Origin: Bacillota bacterium
GTDB lineage: Bacteria; Bacillota; Dethiobacteria; DTU022
Direction: 5' to 3'
DNA length: 64,000 bases
NCBI GenBank assembly: GCA_033549065.1
Contig: JAWSUE010000008.1
Location: 62,001 to 126,000 of the forward strand
Position 1 is the stretch's first letter. Every line of letters starts with the position of its first letter. Below the pieces are notes generated by a model. It was not told the DNA's origin. It ran no database searches and saw only the letters and a program-made list of their open reading frames with translations. Made by a program: the position numbers and the translations under genes. Shown piece by piece: positions 15,364-23,907 of this stretch.

Positions 15364-16740
15364 ATGCATAAATTGAAAGAACAGAGCGAAAGATTAGGAA
15401 AAGATCCTATACCCCGGCTGCTGGCCGATCTGGCCATTCCGGCAATTGTTGGTATGCTTGTAATGGCCACGCATAGTGTAATCGACACGATCTATATCGC
15501 CCGTGGAGTTGGAACAGTTGGTGTTGCCGCGGTAGCTATAGCATTCCCACTTCATATGTTCTTCATGGCTTTAAGCGGTGCTATCGGTATAGGAGGCGCT
15601 TCAGTTATTTCAAGAGCCCTGGGAGCAGGCAACCTGCAGAAAGCCAACGAGGCATTCGGTAATATAAACAGCCTGGTAATCACCGTTAGTGTAGTTGGCG
15701 CTCTGCTCGGTTTAAGTTTTCTAACCCCAATGCTAATTTTATTTGGTTCGAGTGCTACAATCCTGCCATACGCCAGGGATTACCTGGGGATAATCCTCTA
15801 TGGAACGATATTTTTTGCATACAGCTTTGCCGTCAACAACATTGTCCGGGCTGAAGGTAATGCCCGCATGGCTATGACAACAATGATCATGTCCTCTATC
15901 CTTAACGCAATCTTTACACCAATATTTATGTTTGTTTTAGATATGGGAATTCAAGGCGCAGCCTATGGTACCGTTTTAGCCCAGGGGTTAACCGCACTTT
16001 ACCTCTTCCTCTATTTTCAAACCGGTAAAAGTTCTCTTTCAGTACGCATACACTACCTGGCTCCCCAACCAAAGTTGATCGGCGAAATCCTTTCCATAGG
16101 CGCATCTGCTTTTGTTCGACAGGGCTCAGGCAGTATTATGCTAATTGTTGCCAATAACATGCTGATCCTTTACGGCGGTGATATAGCAATCGCTGTCCTC
16201 GGTATCATTCACAGGGTAATCATGTTCACGTTAATGCCTATTCTGGGTGTAGTGCAAGGCATGTTACCCCTGGTGGGATTCAATTACGGGGCAAAAAATA
16301 AACTTCGTGTAAATGAAACAATTGTTCTGGCTATGAAGGTTGCCACTGCGATTGCCCTTTTTGCCTTTATACTGGTCATGTCAATTCCGGGGCCGCTGAT
16401 CAAGATCTTTACCGACGATCCGGAAGCGATTGAAATGGGTCGCAGCGCATTAAGAATCATTTTCGCACTTTCCCTGACTGTCGGAGTGCAGATGATTACC
16501 GGTGGAGTGTTCCAGGCATTAGGAAAAGCCAGGTCAGCTTTTATTGTTTCCATGACCAGGCAGATTATTTTCCTGATCCCTCTTCTGTTATTACTGCCTT
16601 TTCTCTTTGATTTACGGGGCATCTGGCTGGCATTTCCGCTGGCGGATCTTTTATCGTTTATACTTGTTATCTGGTTGATCAGGCAGCACAAAAATTACTT
16701 CTTCCCGGATAAACAAAATCTGGCGGCTTCTTCAGAGTGA
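15364..16740 (+). CDS. MATE-family efflux transporter
   Basis: 458 residues with 12 predicted membrane helices in two related halves, as in NorM/DinF-type exporters. Visible family features are IPAIVGMLVMATHSVIDTIYIARGVG in the first helix pair, AIGIGGASVISRALGAGN, and LPLVGFNYGAKN in the second half. It exports cationic drugs or metabolites in exchange for sodium or protons. ATG at 15364 follows TGGAG. The next gene, the nuclease, begins 34 bases downstream and may be co-transcribed. Substrate unknown. Confidence 0.93.
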   Translation: MHKLKEQSERLGKDPIPRLLADLAIPAIVGMLVMATHSVIDTIYIARGVGTVGVAAVAIAFPLHMFFMALSGAIGIGGASVISRALGAGNLQKANEAFGNINSLVITVSVVGALLGLSFLTPMLILFGSSATILPYARDYLGIILYGTIFFAYSFAVNNIVRAEGNARMAMTTMIMSSILNAIFTPIFMFVLDMGIQGAAYGTVLAQGLTALYLFLYFQTGKSSLSVRIHYLAPQPKLIGEILSIGASAFVRQGSGSIMLIVANNMLILYGGDIAIAVLGIIHRVIMFTLMPILGVVQGMLPLVGFNYGAKNKLRVNETIVLAMKVATAIALFAFILVMSIPGPLIKIFTDDPEAIEMGRSALRIIFALSLTVGVQMITGGVFQALGKARSAFIVSMTRQIIFLIPLLLLLPFLFDLRGIWLAFPLADLLSFILVIWLIRQHKNYFFPDKQNLAASSE

Positions 16741-16774
16741 AGGAGTATTTCATATCAGATAGAATTTGTTATTT

Positions 16775-17368
16775 ATGAAGCAAACCAACCGCTTTTTCTT
16801 ACAACTTTTTTTATTTTTCATCTTTCTTCTTATCATCTTAGTCCTCAGCAGTTGTTTTAATTTTAAAGAAGCAGCCCCTGATGGAGTTGAACTTGTAAAA
16901 GTCCGAATCACCATGGTGATTGATGGAGACACGGTCTATGCCCGCTTTCCCAACGGCTCAGAAGAAAAAGTGCGCTTCATAGGAGTTGATGCTCCGGAAA
17001 TCAATCACCCGCAGAAAGGCATGGAGATATTCGGCCCTGAATCTACTGAATACACCCGAAAAAAAATAGAAGGGGAACAACTCTGGCTTGAGTTTGATGC
17101 TGCCGAGAGAGATCAGTATGGCAGGCTTTTGGCTTATTTATGGATAGAGATTCCCGAAAATATTGACGATCGGGAAATCAGAGAAAAGATGTTTAATGCC
17201 CAACTCTTAATTGACGGATATGCCGTGCAGGTTATCTTCCCCCCGAATGTTAAGTATGTAGACTATTTTACAATCTATAATAATGAAGCACGGGATGGGC
17301 AGCGTGGATTGTGGAATATAAAAGATCCTCAAGGAATCCCCAGTTACCCAGCGCCAGTTGTGCCATAA
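16775..17368 (+). CDS. Staphylococcal nuclease-like secreted lipoprotein
   Basis: About 197 residues from ATG 16775; a TTG nine bases upstream is also in frame, and neither has a good ribosome site, so translation may depend on the upstream gene. The N-terminus is a long hydrophobic signal ending in LSSC, a plausible lipobox. The SNase domain shows VIDGDTV, RFIGVDAPEIN (catalytic Arg and Glu region), AERDQYGRLLAYLW (second catalytic Arg) and GQRGLWN. It is probably a calcium-dependent endonuclease on the outer face of the membrane, used for DNA degradation or nutrient recovery. Confidence 0.9.
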   Translation: MKQTNRFFLQLFLFFIFLLIILVLSSCFNFKEAAPDGVELVKVRITMVIDGDTVYARFPNGSEEKVRFIGVDAPEINHPQKGMEIFGPESTEYTRKKIEGEQLWLEFDAAERDQYGRLLAYLWIEIPENIDDREIREKMFNAQLLIDGYAVQVIFPPNVKYVDYFTIYNNEARDGQRGLWNIKDPQGIPSYPAPVVP

Positions 17369-17454
17369 GTACTACAATGATACAATTTATTTTACGGGAA
17401 TAATAGATTACTTTTTTTGTTCAATAATTTAATTAAATGATCGGAGAGATTTGA

Positions 17455-17706
17455 ATGGGCATATTAACCTGGTTAATTGTTGGAGTGATTGCTGGATGGC
17501 TGGCCGGACGGGTAATGAAAGGTAAAGGCTTCGGTTTGGTTGGCAATATTGTAATAGGTGTGATTGGAGCTTTGGTCGGTGGTTGGCTGGCAGGAGCAGT
17601 TTTCAATATTCATAATGCCGTAAGCGGATTCAACCTGACAACAATAATTGTTGCTTTCCTGGGTGCCGTTCTCGTTCTTTACATTGCAAAACTGGCAAAA
17701 ATATAG
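17455..17706 (+). CDS. GlsB/YeaQ/YmgE-family small membrane protein
   Basis: 83 residues, three Gly-rich transmembrane helices. The family pattern is clear: GVIAGWLAGRVMKGKGFGLVGN followed by GVIGALVGGWLAG. ATG at 17455 has GGAGAG upstream. These proteins (also called transglycosylase-associated proteins) are stress-induced in many bacteria, and their biochemical role is unsettled. The rRNA methyltransferase begins 18 bases downstream. Confidence 0.9.
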   Translation: MGILTWLIVGVIAGWLAGRVMKGKGFGLVGNIVIGVIGALVGGWLAGAVFNIHNAVSGFNLTTIIVAFLGAVLVLYIAKLAKI

Positions 17707-17724
17707 GGTTGCCTTCAAAAATTT

Positions 17725-19086
17725 ATGAAAGAGAATAAACCTGAATTACCCTGTAAAACAGGGGATAAATATAACTTACTTATAACCGATCTTAACCACC
17801 GGGGCGAAGGTGTAGGAAAGATTGATGGTTACACTATTTTTACAGATGGAGCCCTCCCCGGTGAAAAAGTCGAAGTTAAGATTAACGCAGCTCATAAAAA
17901 TTATGCATCGGCATCTCTGATAAATGTACTGGATGAATCACCTGACCGTATCCAACCGGAGTGCCCTTATTTTGGAAACTGTGGTGGATGTCAGATCCAG
18001 CATCTGTCATACCCAAAACAGCTGGATTGGAAACGTTCCAGGGTATCTGAAACACTGAAAAGAATTTCCGGTATAAACGCTGAGGTTAAACCGGTTTTGG
18101 GCATGAATGATCCCTGGCATTACAGGAATAAAGCCCAGGTTCACTTCCAGATCATAAATGGCCGGATAGCTGCCGGTTTTTTTGAAAAAGAGAGCCATAA
18201 TGTGATCGATATCAGTGAATGCCCGGTTCAGCATCCTCAGAATTCGACTTTAATTAATATATTACGGGAAGCTTTAACATTTTACCTGAAGGATAATTGT
18301 TCTATCAAGATCGGACAAATACCATTATCCGGAGCTATCCTACGCTCTTCCTTTACTGACGTTCAAAACCTGGTCATCTTTAACTCCCCATCCGAAAAGC
18401 ATACAAAAGCATATGCTGAACTGGCAGAACTGGTCAATAAAATATCAGATAAAAAGGCAAAAGGGATTCTGGTCCGTCAACAAACCGGCAGTAGCTTTAA
18501 TAAACCGGTTATACTTTCCGGCCTTGACTATATCGAGGAGACAATAGCCCCTTTCAGATATAAAATATCTGCCTCCTCATTTTTCCAGGTAAATTCCCGA
18601 CAGGCTGCAGTTCTATACAAAGTTGCCGCAGAGCTTGCAGATAAATCAAATACAGCATACGATCTCTACTGCGGGACAGGTAATTTCACCTTGCATTTAA
18701 GTCTCACAGCCAAAAAAGTTATTGGTGTTGATTCAAATCCGTCCGCAATTGCAGATGCAATTGAAAATGCGGCGTTTAACGGGGTGAAGAATGCTGATTT
18801 TGTATGTGCCAGGGTTGAAGAGATCAATAACTTAATCAATATTGACGACCGGCCTGTCACTGTTTTTTTGAACCCCCCAAGAGGAGGGTGCTCGAATGTA
18901 CTGCTGGAAAGAGTAGGAAAGACCAGTCCTGATCAAGTTGTTTACATTTCATGTAATCCGGCCACGTTGGCCCGGGATCTGAAGCAGATGGTCACAAAGG
19001 GTTACACAATAAATCAAGTCCAACCAATTGATATGTTCCCCCATACAAGCCATGTGGAGACGGTAGTATTGATAACAAGGGTTTAG
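17725..19086 (+). CDS. rlmD: 23S rRNA (uracil-5-)-methyltransferase, RlmD/RumA family
   Basis: 453 residues. The order is an N-terminal TRAM RNA-binding domain (about 10-68), Fe-S cysteines Cys80, Cys86 and Cys89 in CPYFGNCGGC plus Cys in ISECPVQ, the SAM-binding motif DLYCGTGNFT, and the catalytic loop YISCNPATLARDL whose Cys attacks uracil C6. It ends with the conserved tail VQPIDMFPHTSHVETVVLI. The usual DPPR motif reads NPPR here, a mild departure. Whether the target is U1939, U747 or a tRNA cannot be told from sequence. Two partial copies of a related tail occur in the island downstream (20.6 and 25.6 kb). Confidence 0.92.
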   Translation: MKENKPELPCKTGDKYNLLITDLNHRGEGVGKIDGYTIFTDGALPGEKVEVKINAAHKNYASASLINVLDESPDRIQPECPYFGNCGGCQIQHLSYPKQLDWKRSRVSETLKRISGINAEVKPVLGMNDPWHYRNKAQVHFQIINGRIAAGFFEKESHNVIDISECPVQHPQNSTLINILREALTFYLKDNCSIKIGQIPLSGAILRSSFTDVQNLVIFNSPSEKHTKAYAELAELVNKISDKKAKGILVRQQTGSSFNKPVILSGLDYIEETIAPFRYKISASSFFQVNSRQAAVLYKVAAELADKSNTAYDLYCGTGNFTLHLSLTAKKVIGVDSNPSAIADAIENAAFNGVKNADFVCARVEEINNLINIDDRPVTVFLNPPRGGCSNVLLERVGKTSPDQVVYISCNPATLARDLKQMVTKGYTINQVQPIDMFPHTSHVETVVLITRV

Positions 19087-19378
19087 AAGTAGAGGTGCTG
19101 GAAAGGCTATACATATGTGGATTTGGAGTTTTTGTTGTAAGAAAATCGGAGGACGGAAACTATGGTTTTCGGTTCACGGGAATACGTCCACTAAATGAGA
19201 TTTGATAGTTGAGTGGCCAGGTTAGATGTGTACTCTAGTGTCAGAACAGATTAGATGTTCAGAGGTTCATGACAGAGCAGATTGGATGTTTTTTAATTTT
19301 CCGAGGTTGACAGAGTAGGTTTGATGTTTAGATATAGTACCAGTAACATAACGAGTAAATTTAAGGGGACACATACTG
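19087..19378. other. Spacer with a tiny ORF fragment and degenerate repeats
   Basis: A 36-codon frame (GTG 19095 to TGA 19203-19205) encodes a plausible but unrecognised peptide containing FVVRKSEDGNYGFRF, probably a gene remnant. After it, four imperfect copies of a unit like GACAGAGCAGATTGGATGTTT occur near 19211-19234, 19240-19263, 19271-19294 and 19309-19330, with irregular spacing of about 29-38 bases. This marks the start of the AT-rich accessory island. Confidence 0.45.
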
Positions 19379-20014
19379 ATGAGTAAATATGACTTTAAAG
19401 CATGTAATCCAATGAAAGTCAGTACAGTTGTTTTAATTACATATGCTGCAATAATTGGATTTGTACATGGAGTCGGAGAAATACTTCAAGCAGGAAGTAA
19501 ATCAAATTCAAATTTGATTTATGCGTTAGATGTGGCTGACCCTGATAAAGTTTGGCATGCAGGTTTGCCGGCATTCTCCGTAATACCTGATTATTTAATT
19601 TCAGGAATCATAACCGTTTTGATTAGTATTGCTATAGTAATTTTTGCGAATTTGTTGATTGAGAGTAATTGTTTTAAATTTCTCCCACTCATATTTATTC
19701 TCTTATTTCTTTTTGGTGGTGGTTTTGTTCCTCCATTTATTGGCATTATAACAAGTAGTTATTATGTAATCAAAAAAAAATCAAGTATGAATAAGCAACC
19801 ATCGTTTTTAAGAAAGCTAATTGCAAAATTATGGATTTACTTGATATCAGCTCTTATATTGTGGCTTCCTTCAAGCTGGATAATTGGATGGATTTTCCCT
19901 GCGTTTATGCTTCAAATAAGTTCTGTAACATTTATTATGCTTGATATTATCCTGCCAATTTTAATATTAGTAGCTGCAAATTCACAGTTTACTATTGCTA
20001 CAAATAAAATATAG
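19379..20014 (+). CDS. Unrecognised multi-pass membrane protein
   Basis: 211 residues, AT-rich codons, five or six predicted transmembrane helices (near 15-35, 65-90, 100-125, 145-165, 175-205). An acidic/polar loop between helices 1 and 2 contains DVADPDKVWHAGLP. ATG at 19379 has AAGGGG eleven bases upstream, a weak placement. No family recognised. The base composition differs from the rlmD gene upstream, and the flanks are gene fragments, so it is probably acquired cargo. Confidence 0.6.
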   Translation: MSKYDFKACNPMKVSTVVLITYAAIIGFVHGVGEILQAGSKSNSNLIYALDVADPDKVWHAGLPAFSVIPDYLISGIITVLISIAIVIFANLLIESNCFKFLPLIFILLFLFGGGFVPPFIGIITSSYYVIKKKSSMNKQPSFLRKLIAKLWIYLISALILWLPSSWIIGWIFPAFMLQISSVTFIMLDIILPILILVAANSQFTIATNKI

Positions 20015-20149
20015 GTACAGAGTGGTTTTACATGTGGAAGAAAATAAGGTGATATAAAACCAAAAGTGACAGGAATTTTTGCTTTTCCCAATGATCCTAA
20101 AGGTTTAAGTAAAGAGAACGGTGTATTTTTAATGAATGACGGTATGTAA

Positions 20150-20500
20150 ATTAATGATGGCCAGTTTAAAGATGCACTTGAATTTATATTTGATTTTGTT
20201 CGATATGGAAACAAGTACTATGATTCGACGGAGCCATGGAAGACTAGAGTTGCAAATAAAGATAAGTGCGACAACACACCTAATAATTGTGTTCAGATTA
20301 TTGCTAACCTAACTGTTCTATTGCAGCCCTTTTTACCGTTTTCTTCACAAAGAATATCTAATTGGCTCAACTTGAATAATGAGTGGAAACCTCAACATGT
20401 TCAAGAAGGGTTTAAGATTTCAGATATACCCATACTGTTTGAAAGGCTTGATAAAAAAATATTGAAGAAGAAAGGGGAAAATTACGAATACAATAGTTGA
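20150..20500 (+). pseudogene. Methionyl-tRNA synthetase C-terminal fragment
   Basis: About 116 codons read as the anticodon-binding domain of MetRS: FDFVRYGNKYYDSTEPWK (the conserved NKY-x-x-EPWK block), then NCVQIIANLTVLLQPFLPFSS and KISDIPILFERLD. The frame is closed upstream by TAA at 20147-20149, and the catalytic HIGH and KMSKS parts are absent. Just upstream another short stretch (TGIFAFPNDPKGLSKENGV) is open but unrecognised. It is a truncated duplicate or acquired metG remnant, not a working synthetase. Confidence 0.8.
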
Positions 20501-20554
20501 AATATGTTGATATGTTCCCCATGCCTCGGTTTCTCGAAAATCAGTTAAAAATCG

Positions 20555-20663
20555 GTTGATATGTTTCCGTAAACGTCGGGTGCAAAAATCGCCCTCTGAC
20601 ATCAATGCCATCAACTCGAGCCATGTTGAGTGCGTAGTATTGATGTCAAGAGCTGAAAAATGA
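20555..20663 (+). pseudogene. RlmD-like C-terminal tail fragment, copy 1
   Basis: The segment has GTTGATATGTTTCCG (VDMFP), an in-frame stop, then in another frame SDINAINSSHVECVVLMSRAEK and TGA at 20661-20663. This is the conserved C-terminus of RlmD/TrmA-type methyltransferases (VDMFP..SHVE..VLMS) without the rest of the enzyme. A further VDMFP-coding copy lies at 20506-20520. It is not a copy of the local rlmD tail, which reads SHVETVVLI, but of a paralogue closer to the copy at 25.6 kb. Confidence 0.7.
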
Positions 20664-20974
20664 TGGACGAAGAAACCCAGTAGTAAAGGGCATTCCAGCA
20701 TTTGCTGCTTAATGCTATAAAAAAAGCTGGCAGCAGATTAAGTGGGAAGCCTTTTTTTTGTTTTATGTGGGAACAGGTCAACGGCATTAATTGAGGGAGG
20801 GTTGAGTTGACGGATTAGATAACGGCTATTTTCCCATAGGTTGTGGAGACAAGATAGATGTAATTTACAAATTCATAATACTCTCCAAAAAATATAATCT
20901 GCTTATAAAGGACAAAGCTGTAACCGGTCAATACTTTTGGATGAAAAATGGCCATTAAAAATGGATGTTTTTTG

Positions 20975-21145
20975 CTACAATATGGTATTTCTATGCTTGA
21001 CTCTGTAGCTATCACCACTCATGTTAAAAATTTCGCTGTTATGAATCAAGCGATCTAAAATTGCGGTAGTAATGGCCGTATCGCCTAAGAACTCGGCCCA
21101 TTCCTCAAAACCCTTGTTCGAAGTAATGATGAAGATATTATTCTT
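20975..21145 (-). pseudogene. IstB (IS21-family helper ATPase) C-terminal fragment
   Basis: About 57 codons encode [37 protein letters not shown] and DSYRVK, the highly conserved end of IstB. The Walker motifs and the IstA gene are missing; the homology stops abruptly at about 21145, where a tetR fragment on the other strand begins. The AT-rich DNA at 20930-20975 beyond the stop resembles the end of such an element. It is a dead IS21 remnant. Confidence 0.8.
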
Positions 21146-21340
21146 AAATTAAGGAATGTATTTGAAGACTGTATAAGCAAAGGAATCATACCGGATCATA
21201 ATGTTGATCAGACACTTTTTCACTATTATTTTGTTATACAGGGAATTATTTCAAATAGCATATATTATGAAAAAGGGGACATACATTTTACAAGAGCAAT
21301 TGATTTAACCTGGGAGAGTTTCTGGAATGGGTTAAGTTGA
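21146..21340 (+). pseudogene. TetR-family regulator C-terminal fragment
   Basis: 65 codons ending in TGA at 21338-21340 encode RNVFEDCISKGIIPDHNVD, YFVIQGIISNSIYYEKGD and TWESFWNGLS, the ligand-domain tail of a TetR/AcrR repressor. The DNA-binding half is absent, having been cut at the junction with the istB fragment. The IS1380 element begins 18 bases after the stop. Confidence 0.6.
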
Positions 21341-21358
21341 AGAATAATTTATAATTAT

Positions 21359-23020
21359 CCTGAATTATTCATGAGACTATGATCAACCCGAAAATCGGCA
21401 AATAACAGATTTTTACGGGTGTTGTTTTCAGAATTGATTAAGTCTAGTCAAAAAATGGACAGATTTATCCCGTAAATGTCAGTTTTACGATTTTGAGTTG
21501 TCAAGGATCATTGATTTTACTACTCAAGCTGTGGAAGGTGTCTTATGTTTTCGAGAACTTTATAAAATTCATCTTTATAAGGGCAACTGCTGCACAGCTT
21601 GAAAAAGATATATCTTGATGCTCTAACGATTTTAGAAGCAATCTTAAGCAATCTTAAGCAGTTTTAGGCGAATGGTGTCGATCTGCATTTTATTCATATT
21701 TTTCGGTAGTACAAGTCGCCTAAAGTAGTTAAATAAATTGTATGCCAACGCATGGAGTTGAAGGCGATTTGCATTAATCACCTTGCTACTGCTGGGTGTA
21801 GAAGCAAAATCAAAGCCACTTTTGCCTTCTTTGATGAAATTCTCCATGGTGCCACGATTGCGGTAATATCGGATGATTTCTTCAGGATTTAGCTTCATAT
21901 TAGTGACAATGAACGAATATTGATTCGTAAGCTGGTTATAAGGCTTTTCAACTTTTACTATAACACGTCTTGGATAGTCCCATTTGGCTGCTTTATACTC
22001 GAACTCGTCATAACGCACCACGTAATCAATCATATTGTCTTTGGTTGCTTTGGCAATCTCATCATCAAGATGCTTTACATGTGAATAGAGTACACTGTTA
22101 GCCTTTAAGCGAATGGCATAAGCTACACCATTGGTTTCGCATTGTTTGAATAAATCTGGTGTGGCAAACCCACTATCACCTCGCAAGAATAGTTCGATTG
22201 CAGGATATTTTTCTGCAAATTCATCAAGCAGTGGTTGCATGAAATCGACAACGCCATTTGAACTGTATGTGGTGCCGTCGCGAAGTTCTACTTTCAGTAG
22301 ATCACCACTAAGATCGTCATAGCATAGCAGAGGATGATATCCATGGGCACTATAATGATAATTGAAGCCTTCTCCCTCTTGCTTGCCATATGTACTTAGC
22401 AATGTGGAATCTAGATCTAAAAGCACCTGTTTGGGTTGCTGAATTCTGTAAGCAGATGCTCTCATGGACTTTGTGATTTCATCGTACTGATGGAGAGTTG
22501 CTTCATCCATACGGTTCCAAAATCTTGACAGAGTCGGCTGTGATGCAAGCGTTTTCTTTTCAAGAATGCTTCTGAATACAGGTTCATGAGTCAGTTCATC
22601 AGCATCGTCATCATTAAAGTAGCCAGCGATGATTTGATAAACGAGCTGACAAAGGTTTTGATGATCTTTATGAATTCGTCTAATGTTACCATCTGTTTTG
22701 AAATGGCTGACATGCTTATGAAAACCAAATTTGTGGGCAAATTCTTTTATAAGAAGCATTCCTGAATCGGAGGACAAATCGCCACCGTTGAAATTAATTT
22801 TGAATCTACTATTGCATTCCAATTGAAGTGCATTTAAACTGGACATGAAGAGAGTTTCTCCTTTGTTTTGTCTTGGTTTTGTCACTTAGATTTTAACAAA
22901 GAAGGAGCTCTTTTTCTATTGTTTTGACTTCACTTAATAAGTGAGTAGGAAAAAACAATAAAAACGTTGTAATTATGCGGCACGAAGCAGCGTCGTATAA
23001 AATTTTATGAATAATTCAGG
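21359..23020 (-). mobile_element. IS1380-family insertion sequence (degenerate)
   Basis: The 14-bp terminal inverted repeats CCTGAATTATTCAT lie at 21359-21372 and, inverted, at 23007-23020, giving an element of 1,662 bp with one transposase gene on the minus strand. Flanking bases are TTAT on the left and TTAA on the right, so a clean target duplication is not evident. The transposase carries a frameshift (see separate entry), so the copy is probably not self-mobile. Confidence 0.88.
21520..22846 (-). pseudogene. IS1380 transposase broken by a 10-bp tandem duplication
   Basis: ATG at 22846 follows AAAGGAG. The DDE transposase is typical of IS1380: FNGGDLSSDSGMLLIKEF at the N-terminus, LLDLDSTLLSTYGKQEG with the first Asp, FLRGDSGFATPDLF with the second, and YRNRGTMENFIKEGKSGFDF with the Glu. 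At 21641-21660 the 10-mer ATCTTAAGCA is duplicated in tandem, shifting the frame and giving a TAA at 21644. Removing one copy restores the frame to ASKIVRASRYIFFKLCSSCP, then HLPQLE and a stop at 21520-21522, the usual family C-terminus. About 40 C-terminal residues are lost. Confidence 0.9.
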
Positions 23021-23068
23021 TTAAATTCTGTTAATATAGTAAGCATGTAACTTGAAATTCTATCGTAA

Positions 23069-23281
23069 TTTACTGAACTATATTCCATAATAACAACTCC
23101 TCGTATACTATATTTTAAAGCAACCACCGCAGTGGCTGTAAAAACACTCGACCGATACGGAACCGGCTTGTTTGAGGACGATTCGGCGCGCTCCTACATA
23201 AAGCGCGACGTAGCGGCCAACACACAACCATTAGTTAAAAGGGTCGAGGCGAACGAACAACCGGTTTTCCTTGACTTTTGA
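23069..23281 (+). pseudogene. Unrecognised ORF tail, locally GC-rich
   Basis: A 70-codon open frame without a start codon ends at TGA 23279-23281. From about 23125 its composition is much richer in GC than its AT-rich neighbours, and it encodes KTLDRYGTGLFEDDSARSYI, then VAANTQPLVKRVEANEQPVF. It looks like the C-terminus of a real protein brought from another genome. I do not recognise the family. Its last codons overlap the -35 element of the downstream tetR promoter. Confidence 0.45.
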
Positions 23282-23299
23282 GACGACTGGTCATATTAT
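23271..23299 (+). promoter_or_regulatory. Promoter of the tetR-peroxiredoxin module, likely leaderless
   Basis: TTGACT (23271-23276), 17 bp, TATTAT (23294-23299). The expected start point, six or seven bases after the -10, coincides with the tetR ATG at 23306, and no ribosome site is present, so the mRNA may be leaderless. The spacer contains GAC-5-GTC (23282-23292), a possible repressor site. Confidence 0.6.
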
Positions 23300-23305
23300 A
23301 TTTTT

Positions 23306-23905
23306 ATGGATAATAAATATTTAAAGAAAAATGAAATACTCAAAAAAACAATTGGTATCATGCATCAAAAAGGCTTTAATGGTACCGGCGTCCAAGAAGT
23401 TGTACAAGCAGCAGGAATACCCAAGGGGTCTTTCTATAATTACTTTGATAGTAAGGAAGACTATGCTATTCAGGCACTACAGTTTTTTTTCAGTGGAATT
23501 AAAGAAAATTCATTGAAAATTTTAAAGGATGGTGGAATTGAACCTGCTGAACGAATTAAAACCTTTTACGCTAATAACATCAAAGCTTTTGAAAACAACA
23601 ACTTTAAATTCGGATGTCTTATTGGTAATTTAACCGAAGAAATGGGGGATATAAGTAACAACATTGCAAAAAACACCGAAGACATTCATCAAGAAATCGC
23701 AGATGCAATCTGCTTGTGTTTAGATGAAATTTCTAATAAAGATGACAAAGTTGCTTCAATTAATAATATGATGTTGGCGAATTTCATTGTCAATAGTTGG
23801 CAAGGGGCAATGCTGAGAATGAAGTCAAGTAAGAATAGTGAACCACTCAAAGCTTTTTATTCAGTAATATCAGAGTTGCTAAGTAATCAAAAGGAGGAAA
23901 AATAA
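23306..23905 (+). CDS. TetR/AcrR-family transcriptional regulator
   Basis: 199 residues. The N-terminal helix-turn-helix is clear: ILKKTIGIMHQKGFNGTGVQ, then EVVQAAGIPKGSFYNYFDSKEDY, the TetR signature. The C-terminal half (from about residue 70) is the ligand and dimer domain, containing FGCLIGNLTEEM and a Cys pair ICLCLDE that might sense redox state. The first of two peroxiredoxin-like genes begins two bases after its stop, so the regulator most likely controls this oxidant-defence operon and itself. Confidence 0.92.
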   Translation: MDNKYLKKNEILKKTIGIMHQKGFNGTGVQEVVQAAGIPKGSFYNYFDSKEDYAIQALQFFFSGIKENSLKILKDGGIEPAERIKTFYANNIKAFENNNFKFGCLIGNLTEEMGDISNNIAKNTEDIHQEIADAICLCLDEISNKDDKVASINNMMLANFIVNSWQGAMLRMKSSKNSEPLKAFYSVISELLSNQKEEK

Positions 23906-23907
23906 GA

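Noticed and set aside
19211-19330. CRISPR-like array
   Set aside because: The repeat copies are degenerate, the spacing is irregular and short, and there are no cas genes.
21351-23024. Clean target-site duplication for the IS1380 element
   Set aside because: The flanking bases are TTAT and TTAA, which match only over three bases in very AT-rich DNA.
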